From Paradesertivirga superstes (lineage in GTDB: Bacteria > Bacteroidota > Bacteroidia > Sphingobacteriales > Sphingobacteriaceae): DNA of 64,000 nucleotides. The translations under genes and the position numbers were made by a program. The stretch is taken from assembly GCF_037622515.1 (NCBI RefSeq), contig NZ_JBBJCN010000004.1, positions 1 through 64,000 on the forward strand. Direction: 5' to 3'. Below the pieces are notes generated by a model. It ran no database searches. It saw only the letters and a program-made list of their open reading frames with translations, and was not told where the DNA came from. Position 1 is the stretch's first letter. Each line of letters starts with the position of its first letter. This document shows, piece by piece, positions 9,396-18,331 of this stretch.

Positions 9396-9838
9396 TACCC
9401 TGAAGCTGAAAAGGTTGCCGCGAATTCTTCGGTCGGCTACAACACCAATAACAGCCATGCGGCCGCTGTACAGTCTACCCGGAATATTAGTGGTATTAAT
9501 TTAAACTTGTCTATCCGGTTAACAATTAAGAGATCCTATTTTGTAAATTTTATAATGTCAGAAAGGGCCAGCTATGGTTATGCCCTGACAAACTCAAATC
9601 CACTTATCATTAACGCAGGCCTGGAGAAAATTTTATTTAAAGAAAGAGTCCTAAGCATGAATATTAGAGGCAGTGACCTACTCGCAAAGGGAAAAATATT
9701 TCGTGTATGGTAGCAGGAACACCATTATTGATAGCCGTAACAAACAGCAAACAATGGTTATTTCCCTAAACTTAAACTACAACTTATTTAAATTTGGTGG
9801 CAAGCATTTCCGGATCGACGGAGATTAAGCTTTTCGGA
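9396..9838 (+). pseudogene. Remnant of an outer-membrane beta-barrel protein (C-terminal part)
   Basis: From about 9396 a frame reads EKVAANSSVGYN ... INLNLSIRLTIKRSYFVNF ... LTNSNPLIINAGLEKILF ... LSMNIRGSDLLAKG, the alternating strands of an outer-membrane beta-barrel family protein. It stops at 9713. A -1/+2 shifted frame continues with FVYGSRNTIIDSRNKQQ and VISLNLNYNLFKFGGK up to 9838, the usual C-terminal barrel signature. So this is the tail of a barrel gene with at least one frameshift and no N-terminus. A further open stretch, LFGGYNGSKSSSLDTD, runs to about 9906. No function is expected. Confidence 0.7.
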
Positions 9839-9945
9839 GGTTATAATGGTTCCAAGAGTTCCTCTCTTGATACAGATCGGAGTCGTTATGTTACCATTGA
9901 GGCATAACCTTACCAAGAGTATCTGACCGCACTTCCTCTCCAAAC

Positions 9946-11493
9946 TTAACGAAGCAGTCCTGTTTTCTTTTTAGCCTGAACAACTTTCACTAAAGGCGGA
10001 CGCTCAAATTTGCCGGTTAAGTCAGGAGTTCGTTTTGACATCATTTTTGTGATTACCATATGCATCCATGTGATACTAAAGATAGCAAGGCCACAAATGA
10101 ACATCCAGGAACTTGTCCAGAGCCCGGTGAAGTTAAGAAGGTAGCCAAATAAAATCGGCCCGATGAAACCGCCCAGCCCTCCTATTAAGCCTACCATACC
10201 TCCAACAAGCCCGATTTGTGTAGGAAAATAATCGGGTATATGCTTGAATACCGCAGCTGTGCCGATTCCCCAGCACACACCTGTAAGCAATACCAGTATA
10301 ATGAAAATCCACTTGTTTGCCTGGAAATATATCTTGGTTGTGCCTTGGGCGAGCAATTGTTTCTTTGAAATCTTATCGCCCGGCTTAACCCTCACCTCGT
10401 GCCATGATTCTTTAGCGGGTAATAACAATACCTGGTTATCTACGTCGGAAAATTTTTTACTTCGCTGAACAATGGGATAGCTTTTGCCATCTACTTTAAT
10501 CTGTGTGGCACTTACTTCAGTAACAACACCTCCTTTGGTAGCCATAATACCCGAACCTGGGGAGGTTATTTCCATCTGAGGAACTAAAAGCAAAAAGCTT
10601 AGAATGATAGTGGTACTTAAAACGCCATACATCACCTTCCTTGCTCCATATTTATCCGACAAAACTCCCCCGAGAATACGGAATACACCTGCCGGTAAAC
10701 TGAAGCAGGAAGCATACAGTCCGGCTTCGACAAGGCTGCAATGATATACGTTTACAAAGTAGGGAACCAGCCATTGGGAGAAGGTTACAAAACAGCCAAA
10801 CAAAAGGAAATAATATAATCCGAACCTCCAAACCCTGATTTCTTTTAAAGGCGATAATAGCTGCCCTATTGATTTGTTGCTTGCTGCGGGCTTCTTGTTC
10901 TCCGCGAATATAAAGAACGATAAACCTACGTTTAAAAGGACTACCGAATAAATTACGGGCAGACTTCTCCAGCCTTCGGGGTTTGTTCCGTTATCTGTAA
11001 GGCTGTTTAACAAGCTTGGCCCAACCAATGTAGTTATCGAAGCTCCGGCAGAACCCATGCCGAAAATACCTAATGCCCTCCCCTGCCAGTTTTTTGGATA
11101 CCATACCGAAGTGAAGCCGACACCAACCGCAAAGCTAGAGCCTGCAAGGCCGAAGAAAAAGCTAAGTATTAAAAAGTCAGAATAAGAATCTGCCTTCGAC
11201 AGCAAAAACATAGGAATAGAACAAAGAATAGCAAGTGTGCCAAATACCCATTTTCCGCCGAACCTGTCTGTTAAAATACCCATTGGCAAGCGGCATACAG
11301 CTCCGGTTAAGACCGGAATTCCCATGAGCCACCCTATCTGCATCATATTCCACTGAAAAATTCCATTATCGGTAAGGTAAGTAACCAATACTCCGTTAAT
11401 CATCCAGGCCGAAAAGCACATCAGAAAACCGAAGGTGCTTAAAGCCAGAATTTTATGCGATTTAAATGTGGGTGTTGCTTCTGCGATCATCAC
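9946..11493 (-). CDS. narK: NarK-type nitrate/nitrite transporter with a soluble insert
   Basis: 515 residues, about 12 membrane helices, major facilitator superfamily, nitrate/nitrite porter group (GIPVLTGAVCRLPMGILTDRFG; GFTSVWYPKNWQGRALG; CWGIGTAAVFKHIPDYFP). It should import nitrate or exchange it for nitrite. Unlike typical NarK (~400-460 aa), residues ~306-390 form a hydrophilic insert between helices that looks like a small beta-rich, lipoyl/hairpin-like fold (VVTEVSATQIKVDGKSYPI ... VRVKPGDKISKKQLLAQG). Last gene of the six-gene operon beginning at 16236, which supports a nitrate substrate for that enzyme complex. The function of the insert is unknown. Confidence 0.88.
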   Translation of the reverse strand: MMIAEATPTFKSHKILALSTFGFLMCFSAWMINGVLVTYLTDNGIFQWNMMQIGWLMGIPVLTGAVCRLPMGILTDRFGGKWVFGTLAILCSIPMFLLSKADSYSDFLILSFFFGLAGSSFAVGVGFTSVWYPKNWQGRALGIFGMGSAGASITTLVGPSLLNSLTDNGTNPEGWRSLPVIYSVVLLNVGLSFFIFAENKKPAASNKSIGQLLSPLKEIRVWRFGLYYFLLFGCFVTFSQWLVPYFVNVYHCSLVEAGLYASCFSLPAGVFRILGGVLSDKYGARKVMYGVLSTTIILSFLLLVPQMEITSPGSGIMATKGGVVTEVSATQIKVDGKSYPIVQRSKKFSDVDNQVLLLPAKESWHEVRVKPGDKISKKQLLAQGTTKIYFQANKWIFIILVLLTGVCWGIGTAAVFKHIPDYFPTQIGLVGGMVGLIGGLGGFIGPILFGYLLNFTGLWTSSWMFICGLAIFSITWMHMVITKMMSKRTPDLTGKFERPPLVKVVQAKKKTGLLR

Positions 11494-11518
11494 TAGTTCT
11501 TTTTCTTTACAGATGCCT

Positions 11519-11797
11519 TTAGTTGTATCGAGTAGTATAAAATTCTTTAACGGTATGCTTCTTAACTCCCCCCGGTAAATAATACAACCAGAAAAACCCT
11601 ATCAGGAACAGGAACAAGGAAGCGACAAAAGCCGGGAAGGCGATATCTTTATGGTCCGCAAGAGCATTATTCAACGCCGTATACAGCAGCCAGATCTGTA
11701 TGGCTACATTAAATATCATCACAATGATCAATGCCAGCAATAAGGTGCCGATTTTATTGGGATGGGCCTGGTTCTGAGCCTCTCTAAATGTACTCAT
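11519..11797 (-). CDS. Small two-helix membrane protein of the nitrate-reductase-like operon
   Basis: 92 residues with two hydrophobic helices (about 18-42 and 55-75) and a short C-terminal tail (KEFYTTRYN). It may belong to the DUF6755 family, but I cannot verify this. It sits between the Rieske gene (4 bp) and narK (25 bp), so it is co-transcribed. Likely a structural or anchoring subunit of the membrane complex; no catalytic motif is visible. Confidence 0.75.
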   Translation of the reverse strand: MSTFREAQNQAHPNKIGTLLLALIIVMIFNVAIQIWLLYTALNNALADHKDIAFPAFVASLFLFLIGFFWLYYLPGGVKKHTVKEFYTTRYN

Positions 11798-11801
11798 ATA
11801 A

Positions 11802-12320
11802 CTATGCCCTATCTTTCTGCTTAGGTTCTACAAATTGCTTTACATAAATACCGTCTGGCTTTTCAAGAACGTCCAAACGTGGAAGCGAACGTGGCGGAGG
11901 CCCTGCAAGTACCTCACCGGTCAGTGCGTTAAACCATCCGTTATGACATGGGCATTCTATTTTCCCGGTGCCAGGCTTGTAAAAAACGGCGCAGGATAAG
12001 TGGGTGCATTTTTGTTCGTAAGCTCGTAGCTGTCCATCTTCCAAATGAATCAAAACATAGGGAATTGTGCTTCCGCTGATCACAAAAGAACGGGTTCCAC
12101 CTACCGGAATCTCGCTTTTCTTACATACAAAATGCTCGCCTTCAATTTTTTCTTCAGGAAAGAAATTAGCCTTTACCGCAACAGCTCCGGTGCCGGCAGC
12201 AAGCCCTCCGGAAACGAGACATAAAAATTTTGCAAAATCGCGACGGGAAACCATACTTGATTCCATTTGATCAATCGGAAAATCTTCTTTCCAGTGGTTA
12301 TCCTTATTCTTCGAAGCCAT
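11802..12320 (-). CDS. Tat-exported Rieske [2Fe-2S] protein
   Basis: 172 residues. A twin-arginine signal (SRRDFAKFLCL, residues ~25-35) and a hydrophobic anchor send it folded to the periplasmic face. The Rieske cluster motifs CTHLSC (near 105-110) and CPCHNGWF (near 124-131) supply the two Cys and two His ligands. It ends with a proline-rich GPPPRSLPRL loop usual in Rieske domains. It starts 3 bp after the ferredoxin gene, so the proteins are made together. Here it probably takes electrons from quinol at the membrane, as in bc1-like or arsenite-oxidase-like systems; the partner is inferred from gene order. Confidence 0.9.
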   Translation of the reverse strand: MASKNKDNHWKEDFPIDQMESSMVSRRDFAKFLCLVSGGLAAGTGAVAVKANFFPEEKIEGEHFVCKKSEIPVGGTRSFVISGSTIPYVLIHLEDGQLRAYEQKCTHLSCAVFYKPGTGKIECPCHNGWFNALTGEVLAGPPPRSLPRLDVLEKPDGIYVKQFVEPKQKDRA

Positions 12321-12323
12321 ATC

Positions 12324-12893
12324 TTAATAAACTACAAACTCGGTGGTACCTTTCGGCATCATGATATTTACTTTGGTATTCACTTTCTCGTTTCCGAAAA
12401 TGAAGTTGCTTACCGGCGAACTGTTTGGGCGCATACGGGCCATTTCTTCACGGGTACCGTAATACAGAGCCTGCGTAGGACAAACAGTAGCACACATTGG
12501 TTTTTTACCGGCACTGGTACGGTCGTAGCACATGGTGCACTTCATCATCAGGTCGTACTCTTCGTTCTTTTTAGGAACGCCGAACGGACAGGCCATAACG
12601 CAGTTGGAACAACCAATGCAGCGTGATGTATTGGCTGTATGAACAACACCAAATTCATCTTTAGTAATTGCATCTGCCGGACAAACACTCGCACAGGCCG
12701 GTTCCTCGCAATGCATACATACCTGCACGGTAGTTTGCACTGTAGTTGCACGATCCACATAATTTACGTGGATCATAGATTCCTGACCATTGGTTTCGCA
12801 TTCGGCACAAGCCATTTCACAAGCTTTACAGCCAATGCAACGCTGCATGTCTATGAAAAACTCCTGGTTTTGTATATAATTAGTAACTGGCAT
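12324..12893 (-). CDS. Four-cluster ferredoxin subunit (DmsB/NrfC-like)
   Basis: 189 residues, no signal peptide, so cytoplasmic. Sixteen cysteines in four [4Fe-4S] groups are visible: CIGCKACEMAC, CMHCEEPACASVCP, CIGCSNCVMACPFG, and CTMC ... CATVCP. This is the electron-transfer subunit type of the molybdoenzyme family (DmsB, NrfC, FdnH). It would wire the molybdenum subunit encoded 22 bp upstream to the membrane subunit. Confidence 0.93.
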   Translation of the reverse strand: MPVTNYIQNQEFFIDMQRCIGCKACEMACAECETNGQESMIHVNYVDRATTVQTTVQVCMHCEEPACASVCPADAITKDEFGVVHTANTSRCIGCSNCVMACPFGVPKKNEEYDLMMKCTMCYDRTSAGKKPMCATVCPTQALYYGTREEMARMRPNSSPVSNFIFGNEKVNTKVNIMMPKGTTEFVVY

Positions 12894-12915
12894 AGTATCT
12901 TTTTAATGGATAGGA

Positions 12916-15132
12916 TTAACTGCTTTGAAATGCTTTTGACTCTTTTGAAGGTGTGGCAAACTCGCCGGTTCCTTCTATTTTACAGGCACAAACCTTAAAT
13001 TCCGGAATCTTGGAAACAGGATCTAAAAGGGGTGTAGTAAACTGATTTGCCGATTTTTTACCCGGCCAGTGATAAGGCAGGAAAATGGTATCCTTACGAA
13101 TGGTTTCTACAACATGTGCAGGAAACACTTCAGAGCCACGACGGGTGCTTAACCTCACCAGTTCGTTATTACGAATACCGTATTTAGCTGCAAGGTCGGG
13201 GTGCATTTCTATTTTTGGTTCGGGGAAATTATCTACCAGCTTACCGATACGACGGGTTTGCGTTCCGCTCAGGTATTGCGAAACCACACGTCCTGTAGTC
13301 AATATTATCGGATATTCTTCGTCGGTAACTTCTCCCGGATCGCGGTATTTTACAGCGTTAAAGTGTGCTTTACCATCATTTGTATGGAACTTCCGGTCTT
13401 CCCAAAGTCGCTTTGTTCCCGGGTGATCTAATGACGGACAAGGCCAGAAAACGCCCATATTGTCCTCTATTTTTTGGTATGTGATTCCATAATAGTCTGC
13501 GGTACCACCTTTTGAGGCCACCCGCAGTTCATTAAAGATGTCTTCACTGGTTTTGTAATTGAACTTGTCACCATAGCCTAACCTGTTGGCAATATCCAGC
13601 AGAATTTCTGTATCCGGACGGGCCTCACCGGGACAATCTACCGCTTTTCTGATACGGATTACCCTTCCTTCTGCCGAAGTAACGGTTCCCTCTTCTTCTT
13701 CATGTAGAGATCCCGGCAAAATAATATCCGCGTGACGGGAAGTTTCATTCATAAAGAAATCGATACACATGTAGAACTCAAGTTTCTCAAAAGCTTCGCG
13801 AACGAAATTGTTATTTGGCAGCGACACCAATGGGTTGAAACAAAGGGAAATAAGTCCTTTTACCTCGCCCCTGTGGATAGCTTCAATCAACTCGTAGGCT
13901 GTATGCCCTTTGCCCGGCATATCTTTTTCATCGATACCCCAAACCGCCGAAATATATTTTCGGTGTTCCGGATTTTCAATATCACGGTTTCCCGGAAGCT
14001 GGTCACATTTGTGGCCGTGCTCCCTTCCTCCCTGCCCGTTTCCTTGTCCGGTAATAGTCCCGTAACCACAATAAGGTTTACCAATACGGCCGGTTGCAAG
14101 TACCAGGTTAATACAGGCTACCACATTGTCTACCCCTTTGGTATGGTGTTCAATACCACGGGCATGCAGTAAGAAACTGGTTTTTGCCTGTCCCCACCAT
14201 TTGGCGGCAGTTTCAATCTTTTCTTTTTCGATTCCTGTTATTTCTTCGGCCCACTCCAGCGTATAATCTTTAACTATATCCAGAGCCTCCTCAAAACCAC
14301 TCGTATGATTATTAATAAAGTCATGATCAAGCATGTCATGATCGGCCAGATACTTCAGCATGGCGCCCAGTAAGGCGGAGTCTGTTCCGGGTTTTACCGG
14401 CAAATGTAAATCGGCAGTTCTGGCAAGCGGAATCATACGCGGATCTATCACAATCAGCTTAGCGCCATAATCTCTCGCCCTCCAGATCCAGTGTGTAAGC
14501 GTAGGGAACGTTTCGCTGATATTAGCGCCTGTAACAATAATAACTTCCGCACGCTCGAGGTCTTCAAAACTGTTGGAGATACGGTCGAGCCCGAAAGCCT
14601 TTTTATTTCCGGCACCGGCACTTACCATGCATAAGCGACCATTATAATCCAGGTTTGCTGTTTTTAAAGCAACACGGGCAAATTTTCCAACCAGGTAACT
14701 TTTCTCGTTGCTTAAAGAAACACCGGAAAGCATTCCAAAAGCATTGTTTCCATATTTTTCCTGGATACGCTTAATTTCAGAGACGGTATGCGTCAGGGCA
14801 TCATCCCAGTCCATACGCCTAAACCCATTACCTTGTGCACGCCGTAAAGGATACACCAGCCTGTCGGGATGATTATTCTGCAGATAGCGCTCAACGCCCT
14901 TCGGGCACAAACGGCCTTCGTTGAACGGGAACTCCATCCAGGGTTCAAATCCCACCACCGTGTTATCTTTAACCAGCAGCTTCATACCGCATTGCATGCC
15001 GCAGAAACAGCAATGTGTTTTAACTTCTTTGTCTGGTTCATCACGCCCTGCGAATCCTTCTTTAGGCGGATAATTTAAAGTTGGGCCGAATTTTTCTATA
15101 AGTTCCTCTGCCGAAACGGGAAGTTTTGCCAT
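12916..15132 (-). CDS. Molybdopterin oxidoreductase, NasA/NapA-like (probable nitrate reductase catalytic subunit)
   Basis: 738 residues, no signal peptide, so cytoplasmic. An N-terminal [4Fe-4S] site (CCFCGMQCGM near 41-50, CPKG near 77) precedes the bis-MGD domains. NGRLCMVSAGAG near 165-175 holds the Cys that should ligate molybdenum, and GQGNGQGGREHGHK matches the assimilatory-type nitrate reductase and formate dehydrogenase group. The C-terminal dinucleotide-binding domain is present (LTTGRV ... HPDLAAKYGI). Function as nitrate reductase is inferred from narK in the same operon; formate dehydrogenase-like activity is the main alternative. Its partners (ferredoxin, Rieske, NarI-like protein) differ from those of classic Nas, Nap or Nar enzymes. 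Confidence 0.85.
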   Translation of the reverse strand: MAKLPVSAEELIEKFGPTLNYPPKEGFAGRDEPDKEVKTHCCFCGMQCGMKLLVKDNTVVGFEPWMEFPFNEGRLCPKGVERYLQNNHPDRLVYPLRRAQGNGFRRMDWDDALTHTVSEIKRIQEKYGNNAFGMLSGVSLSNEKSYLVGKFARVALKTANLDYNGRLCMVSAGAGNKKAFGLDRISNSFEDLERAEVIIVTGANISETFPTLTHWIWRARDYGAKLIVIDPRMIPLARTADLHLPVKPGTDSALLGAMLKYLADHDMLDHDFINNHTSGFEEALDIVKDYTLEWAEEITGIEKEKIETAAKWWGQAKTSFLLHARGIEHHTKGVDNVVACINLVLATGRIGKPYCGYGTITGQGNGQGGREHGHKCDQLPGNRDIENPEHRKYISAVWGIDEKDMPGKGHTAYELIEAIHRGEVKGLISLCFNPLVSLPNNNFVREAFEKLEFYMCIDFFMNETSRHADIILPGSLHEEEEGTVTSAEGRVIRIRKAVDCPGEARPDTEILLDIANRLGYGDKFNYKTSEDIFNELRVASKGGTADYYGITYQKIEDNMGVFWPCPSLDHPGTKRLWEDRKFHTNDGKAHFNAVKYRDPGEVTDEEYPIILTTGRVVSQYLSGTQTRRIGKLVDNFPEPKIEMHPDLAAKYGIRNNELVRLSTRRGSEVFPAHVVETIRKDTIFLPYHWPGKKSANQFTTPLLDPVSKIPEFKVCACKIEGTGEFATPSKESKAFQSS

Positions 15133-15159
15133 AAAAATCTTGTTTGGTATTATAAAAAA

Positions 15160-16236
15160 TTAACCGAAAAGCCTGCCGCCACCTTCCTCGCGGGCTTTTA
15201 AATGCGCCATTGCAAACCTTGAACGTTTTCCTTCAGGACTTAAATCGAGATGGGAACTTCCGTCGGGCAGCGAAAAATCAAAGCCTAGTTCTTTGGTTAC
15301 CTGTTTTAAATCATCAATATGCATTTGCGTAGCAAACTCCTCGCCCGTATGCGGACAAACAGCCATACCACGTGCCTGACCTTCTCTTTTATAAACATGG
15401 GCCATTAATTGTGCAGGCTTTTGTATAATGTGGAAGAACTTGCCGAAGGGAATCCAGATAAGAAACATGATTACAGTGATGGCATGTGTTACAGCCATAA
15501 AATCGTAAGCAAAACCTTTCATAAACTCGTAACTATACGTTAAGCCCAGGCCGGTGCCGGCGATAGCAAAGAGCAGAATAAGTGGCAAAAGATCTCCCTC
15601 GAACGACTGGGTAGCAATTAGTCCCGGTTTTGTTAAGCGGCGGCGCATAAATATCACTACCCCTATTATTACCATCCAGGATGACCAGTTTAGTGCGTGA
15701 AACACTAGGAATGCCATTACTGAGCCCAGTTCAAACTCCATCATTTTGAAGCCGAAAAAATGTGCCTCATATAAGCGGATGCTATCGGGATTCAGGCTTG
15801 ATCCGGCTTTCAGCGTAAAATGTATCCAGCCAAAAGTTAAAGGAAATGTTATTGCGAAGGCCAGTGTACTGCCGAACGCCATAAGGAAGTGACCAATCCA
15901 GCGATCGCGGCCGCGTTTGTAGATAAATTTTTGAAATGCAATATTTTCAACAGTATCCTTCGTTAAAAAAAACAGATGTGAAAAAAAGCGTCTGCTAAAG
16001 ATCAGCTCCCTTCCTCTGCGGAAATACATGCGGGTTGGCGGTCTTTGTAACCACACCGAATATCTGTAAACTACACCAAAAAAGGCAAAAACAGTACCGA
16101 ATAAATACGCAATTAAGGCGGCATCAAAGTTCTGAAGCTCCCTGGAACCATAAAACACCAGAGCAATTGTGATAAGTGATATCACCGTTGCATTCATTAG
16201 TGCTTTTCTGTTCAATAACAATACAGCCCTGATCAT
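15160..16236 (-). CDS. NarI-like membrane cytochrome b / quinol-oxidising subunit
   Basis: 358 residues, about seven hydrophobic segments. Histidines within or near helices (WIGHFLMAFG, YEAHFFGF, VFHALNW, AVTHAITVIMF, FGKFFHIIQKP) are placed as possible heme b ligands. The last ~80 residues are soluble (CPHTGEEFATQMHIDDL). Most similar in plan to NarI/HdrE/DsrM-like subunits, which pass quinol electrons to cytoplasmic Fe-S proteins. First gene of the operon. ATG at 16236 is used; the ATG at 16197 (MNATVISLITIALVF) is an equally good start. A palindromic regulatory site lies just upstream. Confidence 0.75.
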   Translation of the reverse strand: MIRAVLLLNRKALMNATVISLITIALVFYGSRELQNFDAALIAYLFGTVFAFFGVVYRYSVWLQRPPTRMYFRRGRELIFSRRFFSHLFFLTKDTVENIAFQKFIYKRGRDRWIGHFLMAFGSTLAFAITFPLTFGWIHFTLKAGSSLNPDSIRLYEAHFFGFKMMEFELGSVMAFLVFHALNWSSWMVIIGVVIFMRRRLTKPGLIATQSFEGDLLPLILLFAIAGTGLGLTYSYEFMKGFAYDFMAVTHAITVIMFLIWIPFGKFFHIIQKPAQLMAHVYKREGQARGMAVCPHTGEEFATQMHIDDLKQVTKELGFDFSLPDGSSHLDLSPEGKRSRFAMAHLKAREEGGGRLFG

Positions 16237-16267
16237 ATCATTTAGCTAAAAACATCTTAATAACCAT

Positions 16268-16292
16268 CAAAAATATGACGAAAATCATATTT
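16268..16292 (-). promoter_or_regulatory. Crp/Fnr-like palindrome and -7 box before the nitrate-reductase-like operon
   Basis: On the plus strand AAATATGA-CGAAAA-TCATATTT (16271-16292) is a perfect 8-bp inverted repeat with the TGA-N6-TCA spacing of Crp/Fnr-family operators. A minus-strand TATTTTTG (16275-16268) matches TAnnTTTG and abuts the core. If that box is used, the site would lie at about -20, a repressing position; a different promoter would change this. Confidence 0.6.
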
Positions 16293-16814
16293 TTTCTTAT
16301 CTTTTTGATAATTGTGTTAAAATATTTTAAAACAGTGCCGTTTTTTTTCTCATTATCTGATGATTAATAAAAAAAGATAAATCAGGCAACAGCCGGGGTA
16401 AAAACAAGAATATTATCAAACAGCCAAGTCAAACATCAGGAATTTTATTTTCATAAAAAATCGGATAAAAACGAACTGACTCGTGAAGAAATTCCTGAAT
16501 TTAGACACAATTTATTATCGGTATGGAAAGAATAAAGCCAAAATTTTCAGAGGCTTACTATAAATATAGTAAAAGCTATTAGAATTTTCGAAGGAAATGA
16601 ATTATTCCAAAACAAAATGTTTCTTATGGATAAAACAAATCGGTCCTTTTCTCAAAAAATAGGAATGGGTAAGGCTAGAATCAAAATATGGTGATATCAT
16701 GGTTTTGGCAAACAGAGGAATATTCCTGTTTTTTGAAAATAGAATCCTGTCGTTCGGTTAAGATATCGAGTTCAATTGAAAAGCGAAGAATTCATCAAAT
16801 AGATGCGTTTCCGT
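16293..16814. other. AT-rich intergenic region without a recognised gene
   Basis: About 520 bp. Only very short open frames occur, none with family features. Nothing is recognised apart from the upstream part of the operon promoter. Confidence 0.6.
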
Positions 16815-17264
16815 TTAAACGAAGCCAAGTTGCTGCATCATAGCCATCTGATCCCATAGTTCCCAACGCTTTGCTACTTTCCCATTTACTACATGATCAA
16901 TAATCAACCCTTCAATTTCCACTGTCCTGCCTGTGGCTGGCATTTCACCGAAAGATCCTGTATTTGTTCCTTTGGCGGTCCATCTTGTACTAACTTTCTG
17001 GTCGGACGCAAATTGATCATTGATAGTAAAATGGAGATCCGGGAACGCCGCCAGGAGACCGTTCACCATTTGCTTGAAATTCTCTAATGTAAGGTCCCGT
17101 TGTGGATTACCATTAATGTGAATAACACAATCAGGCTGGAATATTTCGTCTGCCACAGAAACATTGCCGCTGTTCAACCCGTCAAGCCATTTCTGTTCGT
17201 AATCTGAATTTACTGTTGGAGTACTTTCTTGACCAATCATAATAGAGCGTTTTAAAAGTGACAA
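16815..17264 (-). CDS. SnoaL-like / ester cyclase-like NTF2-fold protein
   Basis: 149 residues (the start may instead be Met9 at 17240). It has the SnoaL-like cone fold: an N-terminal helix with WLDGLNSGN, then VADEIFQPDCVIHINGNP, FKQMVNGLLAAFPDLHFTINDQ, and GEMPATGRTVEIEGLIIDHV ... KRWELWDQMAMMQQLG. Members act as cyclases, isomerases or binding proteins of many small molecules; the substrate cannot be predicted. It is isolated, with no operon partner. Confidence 0.82.
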   Translation of the reverse strand: MSLLKRSIMIGQESTPTVNSDYEQKWLDGLNSGNVSVADEIFQPDCVIHINGNPQRDLTLENFKQMVNGLLAAFPDLHFTINDQFASDQKVSTRWTAKGTNTGSFGEMPATGRTVEIEGLIIDHVVNGKVAKRWELWDQMAMMQQLGFV

Positions 17265-17563
17265 ATTAAATTTACTTAAAAATTAGTTGGTATGAAAGCA
17301 ATTGGCAGGATAATATTTCTTAGTGATACCTATATCGGACCAACACATTTTAACTCCTGAAGGAGATGTCGGGGGCCAATCTTTCCGCATCTTTTTAGTC
17401 TAACGGTGTCATTTTTTATTGCACCAACCCATACATTTCGCTTTTCTGATTCTTTAATAATTCCAGCGATTATCCGCTACCGATATTGTATTATTTCGTT
17501 TATGCCAGAGGTGGTTTTTTAGGAGGGATTTAACTATTCTCTAAAAAATCAAAATATCGTTCA

Positions 17564-17605
17564 TCACGGAAACTGGCCATTTCGTCACGGCAACTGACCA
17601 TTTCG
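17564..17605. repeat. Two tandem 21-bp direct repeats
   Basis: TCACGGAAACTGGCCATTTCG is followed at once by TCACGGCAACTGACCATTTCG (two differences). It lies in a 445-bp stretch (17265-17710) with no other recognised feature. Such ~20-bp repeat pairs occur at the ends of IS21-family elements, so this may be a solo end or scar (inference). Confidence 0.6.
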
Positions 17606-17710
17606 TGTAATAGATTTTTTACACTGATTTCCAAATAGTAGATTTATTGAGATTTGGGTTTACACTTCCCGGTGTTTACCAATCGATGAGTTACAAATTT
17701 ATGCTATCTG

Positions 17711-18016
17711 ATGAAACAATTTTCTAAATTACAGGCGCAAGCTATCCTTAATAGTAGGATTTGGGAGAACTGGACAGACCAACAAATCGTACGGTTCCAG
17801 TTATTACAAAATAATCCAATAATGCCATTTTCTAAATTTCATCTCACACTTGAGAGATATCTTGGAAGGCCGGTTTGGTCAGTCGAACTTGATTTTCAAA
17901 AAGATAAACTGCTTAGAGCAATACTTAAAACTACAACGATCCCCACTGAGGATGAGATTAGAAGTTTAATTCCAGCTGATATTCTTGACTCTGATTATAG
18001 GTTCACGCTTAATTAA
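17711..18016 (+). CDS. Hypothetical protein
   Basis: 101 residues, soluble, not recognised. Tryptophan-containing N-terminus (SRIWENWTDQQIVRFQLLQ) and LERYLGRPVWSVELDFQKD in the middle. The next gene starts 21 bp downstream, so the two may be a unit. Codon use looks ordinary for the window. It sits beside possible insertion-element scars, so an accessory origin is possible. Confidence 0.55.
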   Translation: MKQFSKLQAQAILNSRIWENWTDQQIVRFQLLQNNPIMPFSKFHLTLERYLGRPVWSVELDFQKDKLLRAILKTTTIPTEDEIRSLIPADILDSDYRFTLN

Positions 18017-18037
18017 TCAATAGAACGATACCATCCC

Positions 18038-18277
18038 ATGTGTAGTAGTACCAAATATCCAGGATTCGAGTATTCATCGGATCAGCTTTCAAAATTTCTT
18101 GCCGCCGGTCAGATTTTCACTATCAAACTATTGAACAACGATATCGTACATCACGAGGTCGAAGATCCGAAATTATTCAAGCAATGGTTGCTGGATCATA
18201 ATATAGAAGACATAAGAGATTATACTTTGGACCTGGAGCATTTAAGGTCGAAACCAGAGCATCTGCATTTACAGTAG
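18038..18277 (+). CDS. Hypothetical small acidic protein
   Basis: 79 residues, acidic, no membrane segment or signal peptide (YSSDQLSKFLAAGQIFTIKL ... WLLDHNIEDIRDYTLDLEHL). Not recognised. It follows the 101-residue gene by 21 bp on the same strand, probably the same transcript. Confidence 0.5.
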   Translation: MCSSTKYPGFEYSSDQLSKFLAAGQIFTIKLLNNDIVHHEVEDPKLFKQWLLDHNIEDIRDYTLDLEHLRSKPEHLHLQ

Positions 18278-18331
18278 CAAATATAAGCTTCAACGGAATC
18301 TATGGCTACTTTTAAACTGGTACCAAAAAAA

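Noticed and set aside
16237..16814. Possible small RNA gene in the AT-rich gap
   Set aside because: No hairpin-plus-T-tract with a promoter could be identified.
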